Shown here piece after piece: positions 49,646 to 57,908 of a stretch of DNA of 64,000 nt; within the stretch, counting starts at the first letter, position 1, and the number at the start of each line of letters is the position of its first letter. The notes under the pieces were generated by a model. The model saw only the letters and a program-made list of their open reading frames with translations, was not told the origin of the DNA and made no database searches. The position numbers and the translations under genes are program-made. This DNA is from Caldisericia bacterium. GTDB taxonomy: Bacteria; Caldisericota; Caldisericia; B22-G15. Location: contig JASEFN010000001.1 in assembly GCA_030018355.1 (NCBI GenBank), forward strand, positions 62,001 through 126,000. The letters are read 5' to 3'.

Positions 49646-50119
49646 ATGAAAGGAATAATTTTATATTATTCAAGAACAGGAAATAATAAAAAATTAGCTA
49701 AAATTTTAAAGGAAAAATTAAGTTTTTCTTTAGAAGAAATTATTGATAGGAAAAGAAGAGATGGAATCATTGGTTTTATCATTTCAGGGTATGATGCTTT
49801 AACCAAAAAATTAACTAAAATAGAAAAATTAAACTCTAATATCGAAAATTTTGAACATATTGTTATTGGAACCCCAATTTGGGCAGGGAACATAACTCCA
49901 GCAATCAGAACTTTCCTTTTAGAAAATAAAGATAAAATAAGAAGTTATTCAGTTTACTCAGTTTCTGAATTTGGAGAGAAAAATTTGAAAATTCTGGATG
50001 ATTTTGAAAAAATTATTGGATTTAAAGCGAAATCTTATCTTTTCTTAAAAGATAGTGAGTTAGAAAAAAATATATTTGAAAATAAAGTAAATAAATTTAT
50101 AGATAATATTTTGAAATGA
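49646..50119 (+). CDS. Flavodoxin-like protein, 157 aa
   Basis: The N-terminal YYSRTGNNKKLAK phosphate loop and the GTPIWAGNITPAIRTFL segment match short-chain flavodoxin/FMN-binding proteins. The length of about 150 residues is typical. The expected role is a low-potential electron carrier in the anaerobic metabolism that follows. AAGGAGG precedes the ATG. Beyond its stop is a 135-nt gap with no gene and then the minus-strand terminator. Confidence 0.88.
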   Translation: MKGIILYYSRTGNNKKLAKILKEKLSFSLEEIIDRKRRDGIIGFIISGYDALTKKLTKIEKLNSNIENFEHIVIGTPIWAGNITPAIRTFLLENKDKIRSYSVYSVSEFGEKNLKILDDFEKIIGFKAKSYLFLKDSELEKNIFENKVNKFIDNILK

Positions 50120-50217
50120 AAATTATTTCACAAATGAGATACATGAAAAAATTAAAAGTTAACTATGTTAAAGGTGTAATTATTGATAGGGTTATTTGAA
50201 AGTATTATAAATTTTTT

Positions 50218-50250
50218 AAAAAATTTGGGAGGCCCGGGTTGGCCTCCCAA
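50218..50250 (-). terminator. Rho-independent terminator of the oxidoreductase/fermentation operon
   Basis: Stem TTGGGAGGCC (plus 50225-50234), loop CGGGTT, GGCCTCCCAA (50241-50250). On the minus strand it is followed by A then TTTTTT. It ends the run of minus-strand genes that starts at 57908 or recN. Confidence 0.93.
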
Positions 50251-50254
50251 AAGT

Positions 50255-50797
50255 TTATTTAATTAATTTTGCTCCTTCGTCAAGTGCCTTAAGGTTTATC
50301 TCAATAAGTTCCTTTTTTCTTTCACTTAAAAATTTCTCAACAACCTCTTTTATTGTATCAATTGGAAGAAATTTTGTTTTCTCAATAAATGCTCCTAACA
50401 TCACCATATTTGCAACAACTGTCTTTCCTAATTTATCTGCAATTTCATTGGCTGGAATTTTTATTATTTCAATATCATTTCTTGTTGGCTCTTTATCAAT
50501 CAAAGAGGAATTCATAAAAAGTATCCCTTTTTCTTTAACTCTACTTTCAAATTTATCAAGAGAAGGTTTATTCATAACAATTATATTTTGACTTGTGGCA
50601 AGTACAGGAGATGCAATTGGTTTATCTGAAACAATAACATTACAATTTGCAGTTCCACCTCTCATTTCAGGACCATAAGATGGAAAGAACGTCGCAAAGA
50701 GATTCAATTTAGTTGCTGCTTCACAAATTAGTTCTCCCATTAACATAACACCTTGGCCACCAAATCCAGCAATTATCGCCTCAAGCCTTCTCTCCAT
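50255..50797 (-). CDS. 2-oxoacid:ferredoxin oxidoreductase, gamma subunit, 180 aa
   Basis: The gamma-subunit motif GFGGQGVMLMGELICEAA is at the N-terminus, followed by PSYGPEMRGGTANCNV, conserved in Kor/Vor/Por gamma chains. It helps bind coenzyme A and completes the alpha-beta-gamma-delta complex. It starts 1 nt after the beta subunit stop. Subunit set and sequence fit the 2-oxoisovalerate (VOR)/2-oxoglutarate (KOR) branch better than pyruvate. The terminator lies right after its stop. Confidence 0.9.
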   Translation of the reverse strand: MERRLEAIIAGFGGQGVMLMGELICEAATKLNLFATFFPSYGPEMRGGTANCNVIVSDKPIASPVLATSQNIIVMNKPSLDKFESRVKEKGILFMNSSLIDKEPTRNDIEIIKIPANEIADKLGKTVVANMVMLGAFIEKTKFLPIDTIKEVVEKFLSERKKELIEINLKALDEGAKLIK

Positions 50798-50798
50798 A

Positions 50799-51551
50799 TC
50801 ACTCTACCCCCTCTTTTACTTTAAATTCTCCAAGAGGATAGTATGGAATTAATTCATTTTCAATTCTTTCAAGTGCCTTAAGTGGTGTCATATGCCACTG
50901 AACAGGACATGCTGATAAAAATTCTACAAGAGAGAATCCTATTTCTTTAAGTTGAGCATTAAATGCTTTTTTCAAAAATTTTTTTGCCTGAGTTATTCTT
51001 GTAGGTTTATTTACTGCTGCTCTTGCAATGTACGCAGCACCTTCAAGGTTTGATAAGAGTTCTGCAACTTTTATTGGATAACCAGAAACCTTTGGATCTC
51101 TTCCATAGGGTGATGTTGTTGTTTTCTGTCCAATAAGGGTTGTTGGTGCCATTTGTCCTCCAGTCATTCCATAATTTGTGTTATTTATAAACACAACTGT
51201 TATTTTTTCACCTCTTGCTGCTGCATGAACAATTTCTGCCATACCTATTGAAGCAAGATCACCATCTCCTTGATATGATAAAACAAAATTTTCTGGATTT
51301 GCTCTTTTAATACCTGTTGCCATTGCTGGTGCTCTTCCATGTGCTGCTACACATGAATCAACTTTAAAATATTCATAGCCTAAAACAGAACAACCAATTG
51401 GCCAAACAATAATTGTTTTTTCAAGTAAATTCATTTCATCAATAAGTTCTGCAATTAATTTATGTATTATTCCATGATGGCAACCAGGACAGTAGTGAGT
51501 AACTTTCTTCTCAAGAGAATCTGGATATTTATAAATTGTTTTAACTTCCAT
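50799..51551 (-). CDS. 2-oxoacid:ferredoxin oxidoreductase, beta (TPP-binding) subunit, 250 aa
   Basis: Two family signatures are seen: CPGCHHGIIHKL at the start and the TPP/Mg2+ site GDGDLASIGM with FINNTNYGMTGGQMAPTTL. The MTGGQ and following TTTSPYGRD resemble clostridial 3-methyl-2-oxobutanoate (VOR-type) enzymes. The subunit holds thiamine diphosphate and a [4Fe-4S] cluster for oxidative decarboxylation to acyl-CoA with electrons to ferredoxin. It lies 1 nt from both neighbouring subunit genes. Confidence 0.92.
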   Translation of the reverse strand: MEVKTIYKYPDSLEKKVTHYCPGCHHGIIHKLIAELIDEMNLLEKTIIVWPIGCSVLGYEYFKVDSCVAAHGRAPAMATGIKRANPENFVLSYQGDGDLASIGMAEIVHAAARGEKITVVFINNTNYGMTGGQMAPTTLIGQKTTTSPYGRDPKVSGYPIKVAELLSNLEGAAYIARAAVNKPTRITQAKKFLKKAFNAQLKEIGFSLVEFLSACPVQWHMTPLKALERIENELIPYYPLGEFKVKEGVE

Positions 51552-51552
51552 T

Positions 51553-52617
51553 TTATCCTACCTCCTTCATTTTCTTTTCAAAAAATTCCTTTATCTCAAC
51601 TGTTGTTGGAACAACTCCTCCTGTTCTTCCATAGAAAAAGGTTGGTTTCCTATCTAAAATAGAAAGACGAGTATCTTCCAACATCTGACCTAAACTCATT
51701 TCAACATTTATGAAAAATTTTGCTTGATCAACAAATTTTCTTAATTCTTCATATGGAAAAGGCCACAATGTTATTGGTCTAAAAAGACCAACTTTAATTC
51801 CTTTTTCTCTTTCTTCATCAACAACTGTTTTTATAATTCTTCCAACAGTACCATAAGCAACAAAAATATACTCTGCATCTATTAATTTATACTCTTCCCA
51901 CATCTTTTCATTCTTTTCAATCTCATCATATTTTTTCTTAAGTTCCAAATTCATCTGTTCAAGTTTTTCAGGATCAAGATTAAATGAAACAATTGTGTTT
52001 TTCTTCCTTCCTTTTGCACCAGTTAAAGCCCAAGGTTTTTCAGGAAGAGAGTTAGGATCTATATCATAATTAAATTCAACAGCCTCCATCATTTGACCAA
52101 GAACACCATCCAAAAGAAGTTCAACAACAGTTCTATATTTATCTGCAATTTCAAATGCTTTAGGAACAAGATCAACTATCTCTTGTACTGATGAAGGTGC
52201 AATTACAACAACTTTATAATCACCATGTCCTCCACCTTTTGTTGCTTGAAAATAATCAGATTGTGCAGGCGAAATTCCTCCTAAACCTGGTCCTCCTCTC
52301 ACTACATTTGCAACTACAACAGGAACATTAGAACATGCAATATAAGAAATGCCTTCCTGCATTAGAGAAAATCCCGGAGAAGATGTTGAAGTAAAAACTC
52401 TTTTTCCAGCACATGCAGTTCCATAAACCATATTTATTGCAGCAACTTCACTTTCTGCTTGAAGGTAAAGACCACCAACTAAAGGAAGTTTTCTTGCAAA
52501 ATATTCAGGTGTTTCATTTTGTGGAGTTATAGGATATCCATAAAAAAATCTACATCCAGATCTAATTACTGCTTCTGCCAACGCTTCTGCACCTTTCATA
52601 AAAACTCTTTCGCTCAT
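51553..52617 (-). CDS. 2-oxoacid:ferredoxin oxidoreductase, alpha subunit (VorB-like), 354 aa
   Basis: The start FMKGAEALAEAVIRSGCRFF, the GYPITPQNETPEYF segment and TSTSSPGFSLMQEGISY are conserved in VorB/KorA alpha chains, which bind the 2-oxoacid. FYGRTGGVVPT near the C-terminus completes the family pattern. Together with phosphate butyryltransferase and butyrate kinase genes, branched-chain 2-oxoacids are the most likely substrates. That is inference from context. The 3' end lies 1 nt from beta; the start overlaps the ferredoxin stop. Confidence 0.9.
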   Translation of the reverse strand: MSERVFMKGAEALAEAVIRSGCRFFYGYPITPQNETPEYFARKLPLVGGLYLQAESEVAAINMVYGTACAGKRVFTSTSSPGFSLMQEGISYIACSNVPVVVANVVRGGPGLGGISPAQSDYFQATKGGGHGDYKVVVIAPSSVQEIVDLVPKAFEIADKYRTVVELLLDGVLGQMMEAVEFNYDIDPNSLPEKPWALTGAKGRKKNTIVSFNLDPEKLEQMNLELKKKYDEIEKNEKMWEEYKLIDAEYIFVAYGTVGRIIKTVVDEEREKGIKVGLFRPITLWPFPYEELRKFVDQAKFFINVEMSLGQMLEDTRLSILDRKPTFFYGRTGGVVPTTVEIKEFFEKKMKEVG

Positions 52618-52850
52618 TTCTTAACCTCCTCTTTAATTCTAAATACCTCAATTGCACCTTCTGGACAAACTTGAGCACATATTCCACACATAATACAACC
52701 ATCTTCATTTACTAGTTTTGCAGGATGAAAACCTCTTGAATTAAATTTAGTAAGATCACTTTCCAATACATGAGTTGGGCAAAAATTAATACAGTAAAGG
52801 CACTCTTTGCAAAACTCTTCATTAATTAAAACCTTTGTGATTTTATCCAT
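52614..52850 (-). CDS. 2-oxoacid:ferredoxin oxidoreductase, delta (2x[4Fe-4S] ferredoxin) subunit, 78 aa
   Basis: Two ferredoxin cluster motifs, CKECLYCINFCP and CIMCGICAQVCP, are present in a short protein, as in delta subunits of VOR/KOR. It carries electrons from the TPP-bearing subunit to external ferredoxin. It overlaps the alpha gene by ATGA and is the first subunit gene of the set. GGAGG precedes the ATG. Confidence 0.93.
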   Translation of the reverse strand: MDKITKVLINEEFCKECLYCINFCPTHVLESDLTKFNSRGFHPAKLVNEDGCIMCGICAQVCPEGAIEVFRIKEEVKK

Positions 52851-52861
52851 AATACCTCCTC

Positions 52862-53551
52862 TTAATCTACCTCATATGGGTATCTTATAAAAATTTTTAC
52901 AGGCAAAATTAATTTTTTTAAATTTTCATCTTCAATTTTATCAATCAAATCTTCTTTAACTCCCACATATTTTATTGGTATTTTTATCTTTTCTGAAATT
53001 TTTTTTGCAATTAAATATCCCTCTATTATATTTTCAACTTTTGTCTCAAATCTCAAATTTGTGTTTGAAACTAAGCCTGTAATTGAAAAACCAGAGGCAA
53101 TTTCTATATCTTTAATGTTTTTTTCAATATCTTTTAAAGTTCTTGTAAAAGGTCTATAAACATTTAAAACATAAAATATATCATAATCAAAATCTTTTAT
53201 TTCAGGAAATTGTCTTAAAACAAAAGTTGAATTTTCGCCACCTCCTATATCATAAATACAAATTTTATTCTCTTCATAAATACATCTTTTTGAAGCATGA
53301 ACTATAAGTGGAAGATCAGATTTTGAAATTTCTTTTGGAGGAGCAACAATATTTACTCCAAATTTCTCAACTTTATCTTTTAAATCTCTTAATCTTATAT
53401 ATGGTTTATAAATATCTAAATCAATAATATCTATACTTTTGCCATCTTTTCTTATATTTATTCCAAAATTTATTGATATTTCTGTTTTTCCGCTTCCAAT
53501 CTCTCCGATGAAAATATTTATCTTTTTAATTCCATCTATTCCATCACTCAT
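52862..53551 (-). CDS. P-loop (SIMIBI-type) ATPase of unknown role in the fermentation operon, 229 aa
   Basis: The N-terminus has a Walker A motif GEIGSGKTE close to a strand pair, then [12 protein letters not shown] (a Walker A' style Asp pair) and [11 protein letters not shown] as Walker B. This is the SIMIBI/MinD-CooC arrangement. No DNA-binding or membrane segment is seen. It overlaps butyrate kinase 1 by 8 nt and precedes the ferredoxin subunit by 11 nt. It may insert or repair metal centres in the oxidoreductase, or be a regulator; neither is shown. I cannot assign a narrower family. Confidence 0.7.
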   Translation of the reverse strand: MSDGIDGIKKINIFIGEIGSGKTEISINFGINIRKDGKSIDIIDLDIYKPYIRLRDLKDKVEKFGVNIVAPPKEISKSDLPLIVHASKRCIYEENKICIYDIGGGENSTFVLRQFPEIKDFDYDIFYVLNVYRPFTRTLKDIEKNIKDIEIASGFSITGLVSNTNLRFETKVENIIEGYLIAKKISEKIKIPIKYVGVKEDLIDKIEDENLKKLILPVKIFIRYPYEVD

Positions 53552-54611
53552 AAATCTTTGGTTCCTCTTCTTTTCTTAAAACTCTCAACGCTCCAAGGGC
53601 TAAAGCCTCCATCTCATCTTCACCAGGATAAATTAAAACTTTTCCAAGAAAACTCACTCTCTCTTTAATTAAATTTGTAAGCATTTCAGAATAGGCAATA
53701 CCACCTGTTAAAACTATCGCATCAATTTCACCCTTTAAAACTGCTGCCATCTCACCAATTGTTTTTGAAACTTGATAAGCCATTGCTTCATAAACAAGTT
53801 TTGCATAACTATCTCCTTCTTCAATTCTTTTCTCTACTTCTCTTGCGTCATTTGTTCCAAGATGCGAAACAAGACCACCCTCACCTGCTAATTTCTTTTT
53901 CATCTCTTCAAAAGTGTATTTTCCACTAAAGCAAAGTTCAACTAAATCTTGAGTTGGAAGTCCACCTGCTCTTTCTGGTGCAAATGGTCCATCTCCATTT
54001 AGAGCATTATTTACATCAACAACTCTTCCTTTTCTATGTGCTCCAATTGAAATTCCACCACCAAGATGTACAACAATTAAATTAACTTCCTCATATTTTT
54101 TTCTGAGATCACGGGCTGCTCTTCTTGCAACTGCCTTTTGGTTTAGTGCATGAAAAATACTTTTTCTTTCTATTCCCTTTAAACCAGAAATTCTTGCAAT
54201 ATCATCCATTTCATCAACAACAACTGGATCAACTATAAAAGCAGGAATTCCTAATGGTTTTGCAATTTCATAAGCAATTATTGCTCCAAGATTACTTGCA
54301 TGTTCTCCTCTCTTTGCCTCTTTAAGATCTTCTATCATTTGTTCATTAACTAAATAAGTTCCACTTTTAAGAGGTTTAACAAGCCCGCCCCTTCCAACAA
54401 CACATGACAAAGTTTTAGGATCTATATTTTTATTTTTAAGAAACTCTAAAACACTATTTTTTCTAAATTCATATTGATCAAAAATTCTTTTAAACTTTTT
54501 TAACTCTCCTGAATTATGTCTTAAAACTTCAATAAAAAGAGGTTTTTCTCCTTCAAAAATTCCTATTTTTGTTGAAGTTGAGCCAGGATTAATAACAAGG
54601 ATTCTCTCCAT
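53544..54611 (-). CDS. buk: Butyrate/branched-chain acid kinase 1, 355 aa
   Basis: Acetokinase-family signatures are present: [15 protein letters not shown] (nucleotide/phosphate loop) and the central [22 protein letters not shown]. Length matches butyrate kinase (about 355), shorter than acetate kinase (about 400). The reaction is acyl-phosphate + ADP to acid + ATP. A second kinase is at 56850-57908, and phosphate butyryltransferase sits between. The 3' end overlaps the P-loop ATPase start by 8 nt. Isobutyrate or isovalerate is as likely a product as butyrate here. Confidence 0.93.
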   Translation of the reverse strand: MERILVINPGSTSTKIGIFEGEKPLFIEVLRHNSGELKKFKRIFDQYEFRKNSVLEFLKNKNIDPKTLSCVVGRGGLVKPLKSGTYLVNEQMIEDLKEAKRGEHASNLGAIIAYEIAKPLGIPAFIVDPVVVDEMDDIARISGLKGIERKSIFHALNQKAVARRAARDLRKKYEEVNLIVVHLGGGISIGAHRKGRVVDVNNALNGDGPFAPERAGGLPTQDLVELCFSGKYTFEEMKKKLAGEGGLVSHLGTNDAREVEKRIEEGDSYAKLVYEAMAYQVSKTIGEMAAVLKGEIDAIVLTGGIAYSEMLTNLIKERVSFLGKVLIYPGEDEMEALALGALRVLRKEEEPKIYE

Positions 54612-54631
54612 GCATTTCCTCCATATATTTC

Positions 54632-54659
54632 AAGGGGCCCATCTACAGGGCCCCTTTTT
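54632..54659. other. GC-rich intercistronic hairpin, T tract on the plus side
   Basis: AAGGGGCCC (54632-54640), loop ATCTACA, GGGCCCCTT (54648-54656), then T to 54659 on the plus strand. The genes here run on the minus strand, where no T run follows the stem. It therefore looks like an RNA-processing or stabilising hairpin for the minus transcript, or a terminator for antisense transcription. Confidence 0.75.
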
Positions 54660-54664
54660 AGGTT

Positions 54665-55918
54665 TTATACCCATCCTCTTAATTTCATTGCTTCAACTAC
54701 TCTATTTATACTAACAGCACCTGCGGAAGTTCTCATATCTATTTTTTTCTCTTTATGCATCTCATATACATTCTTAAATGCATTTACCATTATTCTTTCG
54801 AGTCTCTCTAAAACTTCTTCTTCGCTCCAGTAATATCCATAATTATTTTGTACCCACTCAAAATAAGAAACTGTAACTCCTCCTGCATTTGCTAAAATAT
54901 CTGGAAGCATAAGAATACCCTTTTTAACAATAACTTCATCTGCTTCTGGAGTTGTTGGTCCATTTGCAGCCTCAGCAATTATTTTTGTTTTAACCTCATT
55001 AACATTTTCTGTTGTTATCTGATTTTCAAGAGCAGCAGGAACAAGAATATCACATGGAACTGTTAATGGATCTTTAGGACCAATCTCTTTTGTACCAGGA
55101 TAACCTACAACACTTCCTGTCTTTTGTTTATATTCAAACACTTTATCTGGATCAATACCATCTTCACAATATATTCCACCTTTTGAATCACTCACTGCAA
55201 TAATCTTTGCACCATCCTCATAAAGAAGTTTTGCAGCAAAATATCCAGCATTTCCATATCCTTGAATTGAAACTGTTGCTCCTTTAAGTGATAAACCAAT
55301 TGCTTTCGCTCCTTCTCTAATTGTGTAAAGTGTTCCCATTGCAGTTGCCATATTTCTTCCTAAAGAGCCACCTAAAAGAATTGGCTTTCCTGTAATAACT
55401 CCAAAAACATTATGACCTTTTAATTTTGAATATTCGTCCATCATCCATGCCATAATTTGAGGATTTGTATATACATCAGGAGCAGGAATATCTTTTTCAG
55501 GGCCAATTATATGTGCTATTGCATCAATATAACCTCTTGATAATCTCTCTAACTCACCCTCACTCATCTCTTTGGGATTACATCTGACTCCTCCCTTTCC
55601 GCCACCATAAGGAATTCCAACAACACCACATTTAAGAGTCATCCAGATAGATAAAGCAATAACTTCATCCATTGTTGTTTCAGGATGAAAACGAATTCCA
55701 CCTTTTGTTGGTCCTAAAGCATCATTATGTTGTGATCTCCATCCCAAAAAAGTTCTTACACTTCCGTCATCCATTCTAACTGGAATTGAAACTTGTAGAA
55801 CTCTTTTTGGCCACTTTAAAACTTCAATTAACTCTTTTGAAAGATTAAGCACTTCTCCTACTTTTTCGATCTGCTCCTGAGCAATTTTAAATGGGTTTAA
55901 TGTTAACTCTTTCTCCAT
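54665..55918 (-). CDS. Glutamate/leucine-type dehydrogenase, 417 aa
   Basis: The Glu/Leu/Phe/Val dehydrogenase family is clear: GPTKGGIRFHPE (substrate-binding Lys), YGGGKGGVRCNP, the catalytic Lys/Asp region with APDVYTNPQIMAWMMDEY, and a Rossmann IQGYGNAGYFAAKLL. Length is normal for a hexameric GDH. It could regenerate 2-oxoglutarate for transaminases or oxidise branched-chain amino acids directly. The ATG at 55918 follows GGAGGA; a GTG two codons earlier is closer to the Shine-Dalgarno. It supplies the first step of the operon's pathway. Confidence 0.92.
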   Translation of the reverse strand: MEKELTLNPFKIAQEQIEKVGEVLNLSKELIEVLKWPKRVLQVSIPVRMDDGSVRTFLGWRSQHNDALGPTKGGIRFHPETTMDEVIALSIWMTLKCGVVGIPYGGGKGGVRCNPKEMSEGELERLSRGYIDAIAHIIGPEKDIPAPDVYTNPQIMAWMMDEYSKLKGHNVFGVITGKPILLGGSLGRNMATAMGTLYTIREGAKAIGLSLKGATVSIQGYGNAGYFAAKLLYEDGAKIIAVSDSKGGIYCEDGIDPDKVFEYKQKTGSVVGYPGTKEIGPKDPLTVPCDILVPAALENQITTENVNEVKTKIIAEAANGPTTPEADEVIVKKGILMLPDILANAGGVTVSYFEWVQNNYGYYWSEEEVLERLERIMVNAFKNVYEMHKEKKIDMRTSAGAVSINRVVEAMKLRGWV

Positions 55919-55934
55919 AAACACTCCTCCTTAT

Positions 55935-56837
55935 TTATTTAATTTCTGATACTAAACAACCCAATGCTATTGAATAAAATTTTGACTCTTTTGTATCTGA
56001 TCTTGATGGTAAAATAACAGGTGCTTTTGCACCAATTACAACACCTGCACTAACTCCATCAGAAAGATAGTTTAAAATCTTAAAGAAAATGTTTCCTGCT
56101 TCGATATTTGGTACAATAAAAACATCTGCATCACCTGCAACATCTGATTTTATTCCTTTAACATCGGCAGCCCATTTTGAAATAGCATTATCAAAAGCAA
56201 GAGGCCCATCAACAATTGCTCCTTTGATTTGGCCTCTTTTAGCCATCATTGTAATAAGTGCTGCATCAAGAGTTGATGGCATATCTGGATTTACAATCTC
56301 AATTGCAGAAAGAAGTGCAACTTTTGGCATATCAATTTTTAATGCTTTTGCAACAATTAAAGCGTTTTTTAAAATTTCGACCTTCTGCTCAAGTGTTGGA
56401 GCAATAACCATGCCTCCATCACTCATGATTATTAACTTTGGATATCTTGAACATTGTAAAACTCCAACATGAGATAGAAGTTTTTCTTTCCTAATACCTT
56501 TTTCTTTATCAAGAACTGCATGAAGAAGTTCAGGTGTTTTTACTAAACCTTTCATAACTAAATCTGCTCTTCCATCTCTAATATATGAAATTGAGAGTTC
56601 AATTGCTTTAAAGTAATCTTTCTCATCAACTATTTCTGCTTGTAATTCTATGTTCTCTTTCTCGAGAAATTTATTGATCTCCTCTTTGCTACCAATTAAT
56701 ATTGGTTCAATAATTCCCTCGTCTTTTGCAAATTTAATTGCTTTTAAATCTTCGGCTTCATATGGATTTGCAATTGTTAATCTTTTTTTACCAAGTTTTT
56801 TAACTTCAACTAATAATTCGTTGAAATTTTTAATCAC
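55935..56837 (-). CDS. ptb: Phosphate butyryltransferase, 300 aa
   Basis: The protein has the Pta/Ptb fold: LTIANPYEAEDLKAIKFA near the start, then the substrate segment EIVNPDMPSTLDAA and the conserved GPLAFDNAIS. Length (about 300) matches phosphate butyryltransferase. It turns butyryl-CoA, and in related enzymes isobutyryl- or isovaleryl-CoA, plus phosphate into acyl-phosphate and CoA. It lies 10 nt upstream of the dehydrogenase and 12 nt after kinase 2. Confidence 0.92.
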   Translation of the reverse strand: MIKNFNELLVEVKKLGKKRLTIANPYEAEDLKAIKFAKDEGIIEPILIGSKEEINKFLEKENIELQAEIVDEKDYFKAIELSISYIRDGRADLVMKGLVKTPELLHAVLDKEKGIRKEKLLSHVGVLQCSRYPKLIIMSDGGMVIAPTLEQKVEILKNALIVAKALKIDMPKVALLSAIEIVNPDMPSTLDAALITMMAKRGQIKGAIVDGPLAFDNAISKWAADVKGIKSDVAGDADVFIVPNIEAGNIFFKILNYLSDGVSAGVVIGAKAPVILPSRSDTKESKFYSIALGCLVSEIK

Positions 56838-56849
56838 TTTAAACCTCCT

Positions 56850-57908
56850 TTAATACTCCTTTGGCTTTTCTTCTCCTCTCAATACACTCAATGCACCAAA
56901 ACATAGTGCTTCTTGCTCCATCTCACCTGGAAATACAAAAATCTTTGAAATGAAAGAAACTCTTTCTTTTATTAAATTTGTTAACCTTTCAGACTTTGAT
57001 GCGCCTCCAGTTAGAATTATTTCATCCACTTTTCCCTTTAAAACAACAGCACACGCTCCTATATCTTTTGAAATTTGGTATGCCATTGCCTCATAAATTA
57101 ATTTTGCATAAGAATTTCCTTCATCAATCATTCTCTCAACTTCTTTTAAATCATTTGTACCAAGATATGACACAATTCCGCCCTCTCCCATTAAAAGTTT
57201 TTTGATTTTCTCTTTTGTGTATTTACCACTATAACACATTTCAACAATATCAATTGATGGAAGACCGCCTGGTCTTTCTGGAGAAAATGGTCCAGATGAA
57301 CTTGGATCATTAACATCAACTGCTCTTCCCGCCTCAAATGCAACAACAGAAATACCCCCACCAATATGAGCAACAATGAAATTGAAATCAGTAATCTTTC
57401 CGCCTAACATTTCTGCCCTTTTCTTTGCAACATATCTTGTGTTCAAAGCATGAAATCTAGATTTTCTTTGAATCTCTTTTAATCCACAAATTCTTGCAAT
57501 ACTAGGAAATTCATCAACAACAACTGGATCAACTATAAAAGCAGGAATTCCTAATGGTTTTGCAATTTCATAAGCAATAGGTGCTCCTAAGTTTGATGCA
57601 TGTTCAATTTGAGCATTTTTTAAATCCTCAATCATTTTTTCATTTATAATGTAGGTTCCTGCAGGGATTGGTCTTAGTACCCCACCTCTACCTACAACTG
57701 CAGAAAGTTCTTTTTCATCTATTAAATTTTCTTTTAAAAACTCCAAAACTGCCATTTTTCTAAATTCATATTGATCAAAAATTCTTTGAAACTTTTTTAA
57801 CTCTTCAATTGAATGTTCAATTTTTTTTGTTTTAACTTCCCTCTCATCTTCAAAATATGAAACTTTTGTTGAGGTTGAGCCAGGATTTATAACAAGAATT
57901 TTATACAC
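56850..57908 (-). CDS. buk: Butyrate/branched-chain acid kinase 2, 352 aa
   Basis: A close homologue of the kinase at 53544-54611. It has [32 protein letters not shown] and AHIGGGISVVAFEAGRAVD, with the acetokinase-family catalytic layout. The copies differ through most of the sequence, so they are old paralogues and might differ in chain or branch preference. It overlaps recN by 8 nt and precedes ptb by 12 nt. Both kinases probably take part in ATP formation. Confidence 0.93.
   Translation of the reverse strand: MYKILVINPGSTSTKVSYFEDEREVKTKKIEHSIEELKKFQRIFDQYEFRKMAVLEFLKENLIDEKELSAVVGRGGVLRPIPAGTYIINEKMIEDLKNAQIEHASNLGAPIAYEIAKPLGIPAFIVDPVVVDEFPSIARICGLKEIQRKSRFHALNTRYVAKKRAEMLGGKITDFNFIVAHIGGGISVVAFEAGRAVDVNDPSSSGPFSPERPGGLPSIDIVEMCYSGKYTKEKIKKLLMGEGGIVSYLGTNDLKEVERMIDEGNSYAKLIYEAMAYQISKDIGACAVVLKGKVDEIILTGGASKSERLTNLIKERVSFISKIFVFPGEMEQEALCFGALSVLRGEEKPKEY

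Noticed and set aside
50116-50199. 27-codon frame overlapping the flavodoxin stop
   Set aside because: Very short, no ribosome-binding site of its own and no recognisable pattern; the ATGA overlap alone is not enough.
54632-54659. Terminator for the minus-strand dehydrogenase gene
   Set aside because: No T run follows the stem on the minus strand; recorded as a hairpin of uncertain role instead.
56089-56472. Plus-strand open frame of 127 codons within ptb
   Set aside because: Antisense shadow of ptb with no start signal.
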